In this document: piece by piece, positions 16,121 through 23,923 of the stretch
Layout of the letters: the number at the start of each line of letters is the position of its first letter
Position numbering within the stretch: position 1 is the first letter of the stretch
Assembly (NCBI GenBank): GCA_963772975.1
Contig: CAVYZH010000011.1
Coordinates: 186,001 to 250,000 of the forward strand
Length of the DNA stretch: 64,000 bases
Reading direction: 5' to 3'
From: AC-32 sp963772975
GTDB taxonomy: Bacteria > Actinomycetota > Thermoleophilia > Gaiellales > Gaiellaceae
Program-made: the position numbers and the translations under genes
Notes under the pieces: generated by a model
The model's input: the letters and a program-made list of their open reading frames with translations, nothing else
What the model was told of the DNA's origin: nothing
The model's database searches: none

Positions 16121-16405
16121 CTACGCCGTCTGCCGGTAGCGCGGTCGCTGTTGAGCTCCACCGTTGGTCGAAGTATCCCTTTCGGCTCGGGCGTCATCGC
16201 GGAACGCTCGGGCAGCCGAACGACCTGCCACACGGACGAAGAACGGCGGCACCGACTAGCCGCATTCTGGCGCTCTCGCTGGCCCTTTGGAGGCGAGATG
16301 GCGGTACGTCCGCCGAATAGAGTCGTGGGTGTTGGCGCGGTTTGCCCGACTTCGGCGTCGCGATGCCTTTCCTGGATAGGCTGGTGCGACTCCTGGAGTT
16401 CTATC

Positions 16406-17887
16406 GTGAACAACGGTGGGAGGTCACCCGGCGCGGTTGAGATGCGCGAAGATCCCGACGGGTCGGGCCGTCGTTATCTGGCCAGTTCGGGAGTGCCGCA
16501 CCTGAGCGTCTCGGAGCGGGCTGCACGGGGCAAAGCGGCGCGTGCCGAGGTGCCGCGTTCGAGCCACGCCGTTTTCGAACCGGCTCCTCACCGTCTTGAC
16601 CCGATCGATCTGTTGGAGCGGCAGGCCGACGCGCGTGTTCCCGAGCTGGTGCCGATCCGCTACGGGCGGATGCTGGTGTCGCCGTTTACGTTCTATCGTG
16701 GTGCGGCGCTGATCATGGCTGGCGACCTAGCCGCTACACCGCGCTCGGGCTTGCGGGTGCAGTGCTGCGGCGATGCCCATCTGTCGAATTTTGGGCTGTA
16801 CGCGTCGCCGGAGCGGCGACTCGTCTTCGACATCAACGATTTCGACGAGACGCTTCCCGGACCGTGGGAGTGGGATGTCAAGCGTCTCGCCGTCAGCATG
16901 CTGGTAGCTGCTCGTAACAGCGGGTTCTCGGTAAAGGATCAGGAGCGGATCGTCCTCGACACGGTCGGGGAGTACCGCGTACGGATGGCGGAGTTTGCAG
17001 CGATGCGAAACGCCGATGTCTGGTACACGCGCTTCGAGATCGCAGAGTTGATCCCCCACCTTCGCTCGCAGGTAGGCGGAAAGATGCGCAAACGCCTCGA
17101 CAAGGCCGTCGCAAAGGCCCTTACGCGAGACAGCCTGCAGGCGTTCTCCAAGCTCTCGCGGGAGGTCGACGGTGAGCGGCACATCGTCTCCGAGCCGCCG
17201 CTGATCGTCCGGCTCGATGATTACGAGGACACGGAAGATCGCGACCGCATCAGAGCTGACCTGGAGCGGCTTCTTCTCGAGTACAACCTGACGCTCCAGC
17301 ACGAGCGTCGACTACTGCTCGCGCAGTACCGCCTCGTCGATTTGGCCCGGAAAGTCGTGGGCGTCGGCAGTGTTGGAACGCGTGCAGCGATCGCGCTGCT
17401 GCTCGGCCGAGACGGACACGATCCGCTCTTCCTGCAAATCAAAGAGGCACAGGCGTCGGTCATGGAGGAGTTCGCCGGCCCGAGCGAGTACCGAAACTCG
17501 GGAGAGCGCGTCGTCGCCGGGCAGCGGATCATGCAGGCGTCGAGCGACATATTCCTTGGCTGGATCTCGGACACTCCTGACGTCCACGGCGTCTCTCGCG
17601 ACTACTACGTTCGCCAACTGCGCGATTGGAAGGGCTCGATCGCGGTCGAAGCGATGGACCCGCGGGCGCTTTCGGTCTATGGGCAACTCTGTGCGGTAAC
17701 CCTGTGCCACGCGCACGCCCGCTCGGGCGATCGCGTCGCCATCGCCGCCTACCTCGGCAGCGGCGATGTTTTCGACCGAGCGATCTTGGCCTTCTCCGAG
17801 GCTTACGCCGAACAAAACGACCGCGACTACAAGACCCTCACGCGGGCTGTCAAGACCGGCCAAGTCGACGCCCAGCACGGCAGCTAA
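16406..17887 (+). CDS. DUF2252 family protein (kinase-like fold)
   Basis: 493 residues from the GTG, or 481 from an ATG at 16442. Conserved DUF2252 blocks are clear: RYGRMLVSPFTFYRGAA, CCGDAHLSNFGLYASPER, VFDINDFDETLPGPWEWDVK and GYxRRLAVSML-like helices, with a C-terminal HARSGDRVAIAAYLG. The GDAHLSNFG and DFDET pairs resemble the catalytic and metal-binding loops of aminoglycoside-phosphotransferase-like kinases, but no activity is established. GTG is favoured because TGGAG lies 9 bases before it. The 285 bases upstream show no other gene. Confidence 0.88.
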   Translation: MNNGGRSPGAVEMREDPDGSGRRYLASSGVPHLSVSERAARGKAARAEVPRSSHAVFEPAPHRLDPIDLLERQADARVPELVPIRYGRMLVSPFTFYRGAALIMAGDLAATPRSGLRVQCCGDAHLSNFGLYASPERRLVFDINDFDETLPGPWEWDVKRLAVSMLVAARNSGFSVKDQERIVLDTVGEYRVRMAEFAAMRNADVWYTRFEIAELIPHLRSQVGGKMRKRLDKAVAKALTRDSLQAFSKLSREVDGERHIVSEPPLIVRLDDYEDTEDRDRIRADLERLLLEYNLTLQHERRLLLAQYRLVDLARKVVGVGSVGTRAAIALLLGRDGHDPLFLQIKEAQASVMEEFAGPSEYRNSGERVVAGQRIMQASSDIFLGWISDTPDVHGVSRDYYVRQLRDWKGSIAVEAMDPRALSVYGQLCAVTLCHAHARSGDRVAIAAYLGSGDVFDRAILAFSEAYAEQNDRDYKTLTRAVKTGQVDAQHGS

Positions 17888-18002
17888 CTCGGCGACATCC
17901 CTCGGCTTCTGCGGAAGCCCTGCTAGCGTCAGCCCAGCCTGCACCGGCATATGAAGCCGCCGCTTCACGCTGCTCCCAATCGCCCGCTATTTCCGAATGC
18001 TC

Positions 18003-18033
18003 GGGTGACATTCCGGAACACGGCCCAAGGAGG
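18003..18033 (+). repeat. Dispersed directional repeat, copy 7
   Basis: Diverged copy: GGGTGACATTCCGG, then AACACGGCCCA, then AGGAGG. It precedes the small gene at 18071. Confidence 0.8.
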
Positions 18034-18070
18034 GCGTGCCGACACCGCAGGCCGTTACGCTGTTGGCGCG

Positions 18071-18238
18071 ATGAAGATCGTCCGGAAGCTGAGAGCTTGG
18101 TGGCGAGGGACTAGTGATCCCACCGAGCTCGCGGAGGCTCAGCGCATCCGCGAAGACGTCGAGACGCTGAGACAGGGCTCACTCACCGGATCGCCGAATG
18201 TCACCCACCGGGGGAAGGACAGCACGCGCGGTTTTTGA
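18071..18238 (+). CDS. Small basic-headed protein, unknown
   Basis: A 55-residue protein starting MKIVRKLRAWWRGTSDP, followed by a charged helix (TELAEAQRIREDVETLRQGS) and a polar tail. It shares the general plan of the other tiny proteins here (basic amphipathic head, charged middle) but no clear motif with families A or B. TACGCT (18056-18061) lies 9 bases before the ATG. It is the only gene between repeat copies 7 and 8. An 11-base piece of the repeat in reverse orientation, GAATGTCACCC, lies inside its 3' part. Confidence 0.55.
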   Translation: MKIVRKLRAWWRGTSDPTELAEAQRIREDVETLRQGSLTGSPNVTHRGKDSTRGF

Positions 18239-18252
18239 CGTCGAATTGCGTC

Positions 18253-18280
18253 GGGGACATTCCCGCGCGCTGGCCCGAGC
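18253..18280 (+). repeat. Dispersed directional repeat, copy 8
   Basis: GGGGACATTCCCG, then CGCGCTGGCCC, then GAGC; lacks the T of GGGTGAC. It lies 15 bases after the small gene's stop. Confidence 0.88.
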
Positions 18281-18348
18281 CCTAGCGGCCGCTAAGTCTG
18301 CGCTGGGAAAGCGGCGTTCGAACTAGGGCATTCGATACGGCGCGTGTC

Positions 18349-18390
18349 GTCACCAGCTCTGGTGACCTTCCCGCACACTGGCCCAGGCCT
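18349..18390 (+). repeat. Dispersed directional repeat, copy 9, with palindromic left end
   Basis: The repeat proper runs from 18361: GGTGACCTTCCCG, then CACACTGGCCCA, then GGCCT. Its first six bases are the right arm of a perfect palindrome, GTCACCAG CT CTGGTGAC (18349-18366). No gene separates it from copy 8. Confidence 0.9.
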
Positions 18391-18479
18391 CAGCGTCGGT
18401 CCCCCGGGGCCCAACTGGAAGCGGTGCTCGCCTTCTCGGTTGCTCTGAACCTGCGGCGCGGTCGGCAAGCGCCGGCGAC

Positions 18480-18941
18480 CTACGCCTCGCCCTCCCAGTA
18501 GTCGAGCTCGCGCTCGCGCGGGAGCAGCGCGCCCTGGCCGTCGCTCGCCCAGCCGACCTTGCCGCTGTCGGGATAGTGGACGACGGTCAGCGAGCTCTCG
18601 GACGAGAAGATGAGCACGCGCGCCGGCTCGGCGCTCCTGTTGATCAGTTGATGGGCGCCCTCTGGCCCCTCGCGGAAGACGACGACGTCGCCGCGCGCGA
18701 GCTCGCGCTCGCCCTCCGGGGCGCGCAGCGTCGGCGTCCCCGATACGACGAGCAGCCATTCCTCCATGCCGTACGTGTAGTGATAAGGCCACGTCTTCTC
18801 GCCGGGCGGGAGCTCATAGAGGCCTGCCCCGAGCGCACGCGCAGCGAGCCGGTCGCCGACCCGGGTGGCGCGGTGACGGAAGCCCTCACGATCGTTCTCG
18901 GAGTCCCAGTCCTGCTCGCCCTCGAGGTTGAACACCTCCAC
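18480..18941 (-). CDS. Cupin-domain protein
   Basis: A 153-residue single-cupin protein: LYELPPGEKTWPYHYTYGME is metal-ligand motif 1 (G...HxH-type with E), and GDVVVFREGPEGAHQLIN is motif 2. The tail (VHYPDSGKVGWASDG) is typical of a cupin group common in actinobacteria. It probably binds a metal; the substrate is unknown. The GTG start is supported by TACAAT (18949-18954) ending 7 bases upstream with no ribosome site, so leaderless. It stands alone between repeat copies 9 and 10. Confidence 0.85.
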   Translation of the reverse strand: MEVFNLEGEQDWDSENDREGFRHRATRVGDRLAARALGAGLYELPPGEKTWPYHYTYGMEEWLLVVSGTPTLRAPEGERELARGDVVVFREGPEGAHQLINRSAEPARVLIFSSESSLTVVHYPDSGKVGWASDGQGALLPRERELDYWEGEA

Positions 18942-18982
18942 GCGCCGGATTGTAGGGCGGGGGCGTCCAGAGGTCTCGGCTC

Positions 18983-19014
18983 AGGGGACATTCCCGCGCA
19001 CTGGCCCAGGCGAG
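18983..19014 (+). repeat. Dispersed directional repeat, copy 10, within inverted arms
   Basis: GGGGACATTCCCG, then CGCACTGGCCCA, then GGCGAG. Flanked by a perfect 7-base inverted repeat, GGTCTCG (18972-18978) and CGAGACC (19011-19017). It sits in the divergent gap between the cupin and RidA genes. Confidence 0.93.
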
Positions 19015-19060
19015 ACCAAGGGTGGACAGCACGACCGGCTAAGGGCAACCTTGAGGCGGA

Positions 19061-19438
19061 ATGCGGGAGGTCATCAGCACATCCGACGCTCCGAGTTCGC
19101 CGCTGTATAGCCAAGCGGTGAAAGCCGGAGCCTACGTCTATGTCTCGGGTCTAGTCGGCGTTGATGTGACGACCGGAACCCTCGTCGGCTCGACGATTCA
19201 GGAACAGACACGTCAGGCGCTCACCAACTGTCAGGCGGTCCTGCATGCGGCAGGCGCAACGCTCGAAGACGTCGTCGAGGTTGGGGTACTTCTGACTAAC
19301 CCGGCGGACTTCGCAGACATGAACGACGAATACGCGACGTGGTTTCCAGCTGCGCCGCCGACTCGCTACGTCGCCAAGCTGGGGGTCGAACTGCCCGGCG
19401 TACTCGTCTCCATTCGCATGTCTGCGTTCGTGGGCTAG
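19061..19438 (+). CDS. RidA family protein
   Basis: A 125-residue RidA/YjgF-type protein: YSQAVKAGAYVYVSGLVGVD, QALTNCQAVLHAAGATLEDV, FADMNDEYATWF and PTRYVAKLGVELPGVLVSIR. Canonical RidA hydrolyses reactive enamines or imines made by PLP enzymes. The Arg of PTR, which binds the substrate carboxylate, is kept, but the usual Glu near the C-terminus (V-E-I-E) is Arg in VSIR, so it may belong to a non-deaminating subgroup. A GAGGCGGA site precedes the ATG. It is the only gene between repeat copies 10 and 11. Confidence 0.88.
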   Translation: MREVISTSDAPSSPLYSQAVKAGAYVYVSGLVGVDVTTGTLVGSTIQEQTRQALTNCQAVLHAAGATLEDVVEVGVLLTNPADFADMNDEYATWFPAAPPTRYVAKLGVELPGVLVSIRMSAFVG

Positions 19439-19478
19439 GTTCGACAGCAGCCAGTCAGACCTGTTGGCCGAGTTCTCC

Positions 19479-19510
19479 GGGTGACATTCCCGCACGCTGG
19501 CCCATGCGGG
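19479..19510 (+). repeat. Dispersed directional repeat, copy 11
   Basis: GGGTGACATTCCCG, then CACGCTGGCCCA, then TGCGGG. It lies 41 bases after the RidA stop and 40 bases after the end of the converging GNAT gene's stop side. Confidence 0.93.
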
Positions 19511-19549
19511 GTGTGGCCTGGTACGGACCTGCCCGCAGTGCCCTCTTGG

Positions 19550-20056
19550 TTAGCCGCGAACAGGTGCGATCGTCTTCGCCATCAGCACGTCATCGACCGG
19601 CACCACGGCACCGCCAGGGCCAACTGGCAAGCGGAACTCGCCCCGTAGTTCGCCCTCGGTCTCATACCGGTGGCGTTCGTAGAGGGTGCGGGCAGCGGTA
19701 TTCGCTGAGAGCACGCGAAGCGTGAGACGCTCGATCTTGCGCTGAGCCGCATGCGTCTCCGCAGCTTCGAGGAGTGCGCTGGCCACTCCCTTTCGTTGCG
19801 CGCTCGGCTCCACCGCAAGTCCGGAGATCATCAACACATGTGCGTTGGACGCGAACGGTGTCGGCGGCCGGAGCACGAGAAAGCCGGCAACCCGGTCGTC
19901 GAGCACCGCGACGAGCACTTCCTCGGGCCGAGCGTTCTTGAAGAAAGGGCGCGGCGGAAAGACGTTCGGCGAGACCGCTTGCGACGCCGTCTCCTGCTCG
20001 ATTCTCGTGAGGGCGTCCTCGTCGCGCATTTCAGCCGCTCGGATCACGATTGACAC
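19550..20056 (-). CDS. GNAT N-acetyltransferase (RimI-like)
   Basis: A 168-residue GNAT protein. The acetyl-CoA loop is in VEPSAQRKGVASALLEAAET (Q-R-K-G-V-A), preceded by strand 4 in HVLMISGLAVEP and followed by LTLRVLSANTAARTLYERHRY, which is typical of RimI-type enzymes with a C-terminal Tyr general acid. It should transfer acetyl from acetyl-CoA to an amine; the target is unknown. It starts at GTG (SIVIRAAEMRDEDAL). It stands alone between repeat copies 11 and 12. Confidence 0.88.
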   Translation of the reverse strand: MSIVIRAAEMRDEDALTRIEQETASQAVSPNVFPPRPFFKNARPEEVLVAVLDDRVAGFLVLRPPTPFASNAHVLMISGLAVEPSAQRKGVASALLEAAETHAAQRKIERLTLRVLSANTAARTLYERHRYETEGELRGEFRLPVGPGGAVVPVDDVLMAKTIAPVRG

Positions 20057-20140
20057 TGCGGCATCGTCTCACGGCAGGCAGGCAAGGCCCACCGCGAGAA
20101 GATCGAGTTCGCTTCTTGCCAGGCGCCGTTGGTCCGGTCC

Positions 20141-20171
20141 GGTGACATTCCCGCACGCTTGTCCATGCGAG
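20141..20171 (+). repeat. Dispersed directional repeat, copy 12 (last)
   Basis: GGTGACATTCCCG, then CACGCTTGTCCA, then TGCGAGG. It is the rightmost copy; none was found in the remaining 44 kb on either strand. Confidence 0.88.
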
Positions 20172-20196
20172 GCCCCTGTTGTGCGTTCGCTGACTG

Positions 20197-21050
20197 CTAG
20201 CGAGACAGACTCTGTGCCACGATCTCGGCCCAGCGAGGAATGATCAGCCAGTGTCCCGCCTCGCCGTCCGCGTGCACAGCTGCTGATCGGATACGGCGCC
20301 TGAGTTCGTGCACGTCGACCGGCGCGCGGCCCGGATCCCGTTCGCCGATCCACAGATCGACCGGGACGCTGACGTCGCCCAGCCGGAAGCCCCACGGCAG
20401 GGCATCGGCAATCCAGTCGGCCACCAGCCCAGCCTGACCCTGCCTGGCGCCCTCGAGGTTGGACGCGCTGAAGTTCGAACGAACCGTCGAATCACGCAAG
20501 ATGGGCTCGTCGGCGGCTTCGTGTCGAGTCTCGAGAAATCGCCAGCGGCGACTCCGCATACCACGCGCCCGATTCCCACAGAAGCGCCGTCGCTCCGGCT
20601 GGATCAGCACGGATTGTGGACACCAGCTCGCGTTCGGTTGGAGTGAGACTCGCGAAGGCCGCCTCCCGCTCGTCGAGCGGTCCCCACGACGACACCATTG
20701 CCACCCACGAGACCCGCTCCGGCAGAAACACGCCGCAGGCGAGTGCGAACGGGCCACCTCCCGAGAAGCCGACGACCGGAAAGCGGTCGAGCCCACACTC
20801 GTCGGCGATCGCCCCGACCATGTCCGCCACGGCCGCCAACGTCGGGATTGCTCGCGGCGTCGACGCCGTACCCGGGACGATCCAGCGCCAGCACGCGGGC
20901 GCGTTCGAGGTGCTGCTTGGCACCGGGCCAGAAAAGCCGCGAGCCAGGCGTGCCGTGTAGGAACACAACGGGACGACCATCGGGATCGCCCCACTCACAC
21001 CACGCGGCCGAACCTCCGTCCAACAGTTCGACGGTTCCCTCATGCAACAC
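20197..21050 (-). pseudogene. Alpha/beta hydrolase with two frameshifts
   Basis: Three successive frames give one alpha/beta hydrolase like the intact paralogues at 21143 and 27668. Frame one: WCEWGDPDGRPVVFLHGTPG and ALDRPGYGV. Frame two: FPVVGFSGGGPFALACGVFL, with the nucleophile elbow GFSGGG, and the lid region. Frame three: EADEPILRDSTVR, PWGFRLGDVSVPVDLWIGER, and DGEAGHWLIIPRWAEIV with the catalytic His. The shifts lie near 20853-20866 and 20515-20530. The GTG start follows TAACAAT by 6 bases. Two independent indels make decay more likely than a single sequencing error. Confidence 0.78.
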
Positions 21051-21142
21051 GATGTGATTGTTACGCGGGAGGCAGTGTCGAGCCACTCGTGAGCCGGGAA
21101 AGCAGCCGCGTCATCTTGAGTGGCGCGGTGTAGAAGAAGAGG

Positions 21143-22030
21143 TCAGGCCGGCTGGGCGAGCCAGCCGAATCGTTCCGTGACGAGGTTGGGAGCTGAGAAG
21201 TGGCCGCCCTGTTCATCGATAACGACCTCGGCGTTGGGCACGTTGTGAGCGAGCCACTCGCCATGCTGGCGCGGCACGAGCACGTCGGTCAGGCCGTAAG
21301 CGATGCGGGTCGGCACGCGGATCTCGCTAACGTCGAAGCCCCAAGGTTGGATCAGACAGAGGGCGTCGTCGACATAGCCCCAGACGCCTTGACGAAACGC
21401 CTCGTTAAGCATCCGTCGCTCCACCGCCTGCCGCTCGGGATTCGCCATTACAGCACGGTCAGCGTCAGAGAACTCCACCTCGCCCGCCTTGGAAGGATCG
21501 TCGGCTAGCCGTTCGAGCCACGCAGTCGCCATTCGGTCGATCTCGCGAGCGAGGAGGTCTTCGCCTTCCAGCGCCCAGCCGATCTCCTCGATGTTGACCG
21601 CGTCCATGCCCGCGAACCAGTCGAAGCCAGGCATGTCGAACGGCGCGACCCCGGCAACGCAAGCCGATCTCGTCACCCGCTCGGCCAGACGCGCGGCAAC
21701 CGCCAGGCTGTGCGGGCCGCCCCAGGAGCCGCCGCTAACGGCGAACCGCTCAATACCGAGGCTGTCTGCGATCGCGGAAACGTCGGCGACGCAGTCGACC
21801 ACCCGCCGGCCGCGGAAGCGATCGGAGCCGCCGTAGCCGGGCCGGTCGTAGGTGATCACGCGCGCTCCGACATCTGCATATGCGCTCGCGTTCGCCTGCC
21901 CGACAAAGCGCGAGCCCGGCGTGCCATGGAGCGAGAACACTGGGAACCCGTCCGGGTCGCCCCACTCGGCGATCATCAGCGTCCGCCCATCGGCGGCCGC
22001 CACCGTGTGCGTGCCAGACGCCCCAGCCAT
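21143..22030 (-). CDS. Alpha/beta hydrolase
   Basis: A 295-residue hydrolase with EWGDPDGFPVFSLHGTPGSR (oxyanion loop HG), YDRPGYGGSDRFRGR, the nucleophile elbow AVSGGSWGGPHSLA (Ser in GGSWG), the acid Asp in YGLTDVLVPRQHG, and His in DEQGGHFSAP. A helical lid lies between roughly residues 150 and 225. It is intact, while the neighbour downstream on the same strand is a broken paralogue. A second ATG, downstream of the first possible one, was chosen for the start because family proteins begin shortly before the first strand. Substrate unknown. Confidence 0.85.
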   Translation of the reverse strand: MAGASGTHTVAAADGRTLMIAEWGDPDGFPVFSLHGTPGSRFVGQANASAYADVGARVITYDRPGYGGSDRFRGRRVVDCVADVSAIADSLGIERFAVSGGSWGGPHSLAVAARLAERVTRSACVAGVAPFDMPGFDWFAGMDAVNIEEIGWALEGEDLLAREIDRMATAWLERLADDPSKAGEVEFSDADRAVMANPERQAVERRMLNEAFRQGVWGYVDDALCLIQPWGFDVSEIRVPTRIAYGLTDVLVPRQHGEWLAHNVPNAEVVIDEQGGHFSAPNLVTERFGWLAQPA

Positions 22031-22139
22031 GGCGGCATCATCGCGCACTGCCCGCTCGCGCACGCACGAAGCGGCGCGACAGGTCGCCCTTGCGGCGACG
22101 GCGGCGTAGAGTCGGACTTCCTAGAGAAAGAGAGGCAGC

Positions 22140-22421
22140 ATGGCCGTTGGTATCCGCATCAAACTCGCAGGGGTCACGCAGGAGCAGTTCGACTGTGTGC
22201 ACGACCAGATCAACCGCGAGCGCACGCCGCCGAAGGGCCTCCTCTTCCACGCATCCGGGCCAATCGACGGTGGGTGGGGGATCATCGACTTTTGGGAGTC
22301 GCGGGAGGACTTCGATACTTTTGCGGCGCGGTTTCCCGAGGGAATGGCGGCGGCGGGCGTCGAGACGGAAGGGCCACCCGACATCAAAGAGTTTCCGGTG
22401 CACGAAATGATCCACGCCTAG
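22140..22421 (+). CDS. Small dimeric alpha/beta-barrel-like protein
   Basis: A 93-residue protein: VGIRIKLAGVTQEQFDCVHD, then GLLFHASGPIDGGWGIIDFW, then ESREDFDTFAARF and IKEFPVHEMI. The strand-helix-strand layout and the WGIIDFWESREDFDTF signature match small ferredoxin-like dimers of the antibiotic-biosynthesis-monooxygenase/EthD type that occur widely in actinobacteria. No catalytic assignment is possible. AGAGAGG precedes the ATG. It lies between divergent and convergent neighbours and appears monocistronic. Confidence 0.7.
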   Translation: MAVGIRIKLAGVTQEQFDCVHDQINRERTPPKGLLFHASGPIDGGWGIIDFWESREDFDTFAARFPEGMAAAGVETEGPPDIKEFPVHEMIHA

Positions 22422-22494
22422 CGGCAACTGAGGGCGTCGACGGGAAATCGTGCGTTGTGGTGTCCCGTCGTTTCTTTGCGCCTCAGACCGGCCG

Positions 22495-23028
22495 CTAGTA
22501 CCCGAGAGCGTCGAACGCGGGCGGATAGACGATCCGACCGGCGAGGTCGGGGCTGTATCCCGCGAGCCGCTTGACCATGAACGCGTCGTCCGGAATCTTC
22601 GGATGCGGGGAGATGAAGCCGAGCGCGCTCGCCCGCTCGAAGCCGAAGCGAGGGTAGTAGGCGGGAATGCCCTCGACCATCACGGCCGGCTCGCCTGCTT
22701 CTTCGGCGCGGCCGAGCGCGTCGCGGATCAGCCTTGCCCCCACACCGATTCGCTGGCGGTCAGGCCGAACCGACATCGGCGTGAGATTGAGGATCCTTGT
22801 GCGGGATCCGCCTTCAACGCCGACCCAGCTCAGCATCACGTGAGCAATCACGCCGGAGGAGTCCTCGGCGACCAACGCCAGCTCCGGAATGAACTGTTCA
22901 GACGCCCGAATGCGCTCGACGAACGACGCGACTTCGTCGGGGTGTTCGACGAATGCCGCGCGGACCACCTCTCCGATCACGGGATGGTCGGCGTCGCGCT
23001 CGGGACGGATGACGACGCCTTCGGCCAA
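22495..23028 (-). CDS. GNAT N-acetyltransferase (YhbS-like)
   Basis: A 177-residue GNAT of the YhbS type: VIRPERDADHPVIGEVVRAA, ELALVAEDSSGVIAHVMLSW, the acetyl-CoA loop VRPDRQRIGVGARLIRDAL, VEGIPAYYPRFGFERASALG and a C-terminal LAGRIVYPPAF. The TTG start is favoured over upstream ones because TACGAT (23037-23042) precedes it by 8 bases, fitting the leaderless pattern, and because the protein then begins at the family's first strand. Substrate unknown. Confidence 0.85.
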   Translation of the reverse strand: MAEGVVIRPERDADHPVIGEVVRAAFVEHPDEVASFVERIRASEQFIPELALVAEDSSGVIAHVMLSWVGVEGGSRTRILNLTPMSVRPDRQRIGVGARLIRDALGRAEEAGEPAVMVEGIPAYYPRFGFERASALGFISPHPKIPDDAFMVKRLAGYSPDLAGRIVYPPAFDALGY

Positions 23029-23153
23029 GGGTGGCGATCGTAGTTGGGGCAGGCCTTGACGGGAGCTCGACCGTCGCACACGCTCTAGGTGGGACTTTGT
23101 CCGCGGGGGCGGACGGGAGGTGTAGAGGTGCAAGCAATCGAGAGCGGCTCGGC

Positions 23154-23300
23154 GTGACGCCCACGCTGTTCACCTGGACGGTCTGGCTGTGCGCCGGCCT
23201 GTCGCCGTTCTGGCCGTGGTCGATCCGCGGCCGCTACACGGGCAGCCCGGCCGTCAGGCTGGCCAAGCGCGCGGGCGTCTGGGCAACGCGCGAGCGTTAA
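23154..23300 (+). CDS. Possible 48-residue protein
   Basis: A short frame from a GTG: TPTLFTWTVWLCAGLSPFWP, then WSIRGRYTGSPAVRLAKRAG. It has one hydrophobic stretch and a basic tail, as in small membrane proteins, but no family is recognised and there is only a weak GAGAG before the start. It overlaps the 3' end of the membrane-protein gene at 23297 by four bases. It could equally be spurious. Confidence 0.25.
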   Translation: MTPTLFTWTVWLCAGLSPFWPWSIRGRYTGSPAVRLAKRAGVWATRER

Positions 23301-23923
23301 GCGCCCGAAGCCCGGGCTCGCCGGCTGTGGGGCAGCTTCGAAGCCCTGTCGGTGTGCAAGGTGTCGAGCGCGCAGGCCAGGAAGCACGCCGCGCCGAGCG
23401 CGGTGTTCCAGTTCGCCGCCGCCTGGTCGAGCATCGACCCGGTGGACGGAACGACGTATCCAGCGACGGCCGAGATTCCGAAGAAGACGCAGCCGAGCAG
23501 GTTGATGCCCGCCTGCCACCAGCCTGGGCCGCCGCGCGCCGGCAGCCAGCCACGGCGCGCCGAGGCGCGGTAGGCGATTGCACCTGAGACGAGGAAGCAG
23601 ATCGAGCCTCGCCAGTCCGGCCGCCACACGAGCTTGTTGTACTCGGAGCTGGTCAACGCAGTGTGCATCGCCTGGTACGTGGTGACGTTGAAGAAGAGCG
23701 TGCCGGCCGACTGGACGATGGCAGCCCACCAGCCCGCGCCTCGTTCGGCCCAGGCCAGCCAGCTCTGGAGCCCTCCACCGGCGGTGAACAGGATCGAGCC
23801 GACGAAGAAGGTGATCGCGTCGGCCGACTCGCCGACCAGCTGCGCGTAGCCCGGAAACGGGCCGATCAGGAAGCACGTCGACCCGAGCGCGAAGCAGCCC
23901 GCCATCCATCGTTCGCGGCTCAT
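23297..23923 (-). CDS. Membrane protein (YrhK-like)
   Basis: A 208-residue protein with about five hydrophobic segments, starting MSRERWMAGCFALGSTCFLI and including GESADAITFFVGSILFTAGG, FLVSGAIAYRASARRGW and LLGCVFFGISAVAGYVVP. The arrangement GSxxFxxGxxPGYAxxVG... with W-rich loops resembles YrhK-domain membrane proteins; the assignment is tentative. It overlaps the upstream cyclase-like gene by ATGA and ends the three-gene MOSC operon. Function unknown. Confidence 0.7.
   Translation of the reverse strand: MSRERWMAGCFALGSTCFLIGPFPGYAQLVGESADAITFFVGSILFTAGGGLQSWLAWAERGAGWWAAIVQSAGTLFFNVTTYQAMHTALTSSEYNKLVWRPDWRGSICFLVSGAIAYRASARRGWLPARGGPGWWQAGINLLGCVFFGISAVAGYVVPSTGSMLDQAAANWNTALGAACFLACALDTLHTDRASKLPHSRRARASGA

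Noticed and set aside
18196..18206. Reverse-orientation copy of the repeat (GAATGTCACCC)
   Set aside because: Only 11 bases match, inside a small coding frame; too short to count as a copy.
2735..20171. CRISPR array
   Set aside because: Copies are separated by hundreds of bases to kilobases that contain genes, the repeats vary, and no cas gene is present.
2735..20171. Classical integron attC sites
   Set aside because: No RYYYAAC/GTTRRRY core pairs and no integron integrase in the window; the cassette idea rests on arrangement only.
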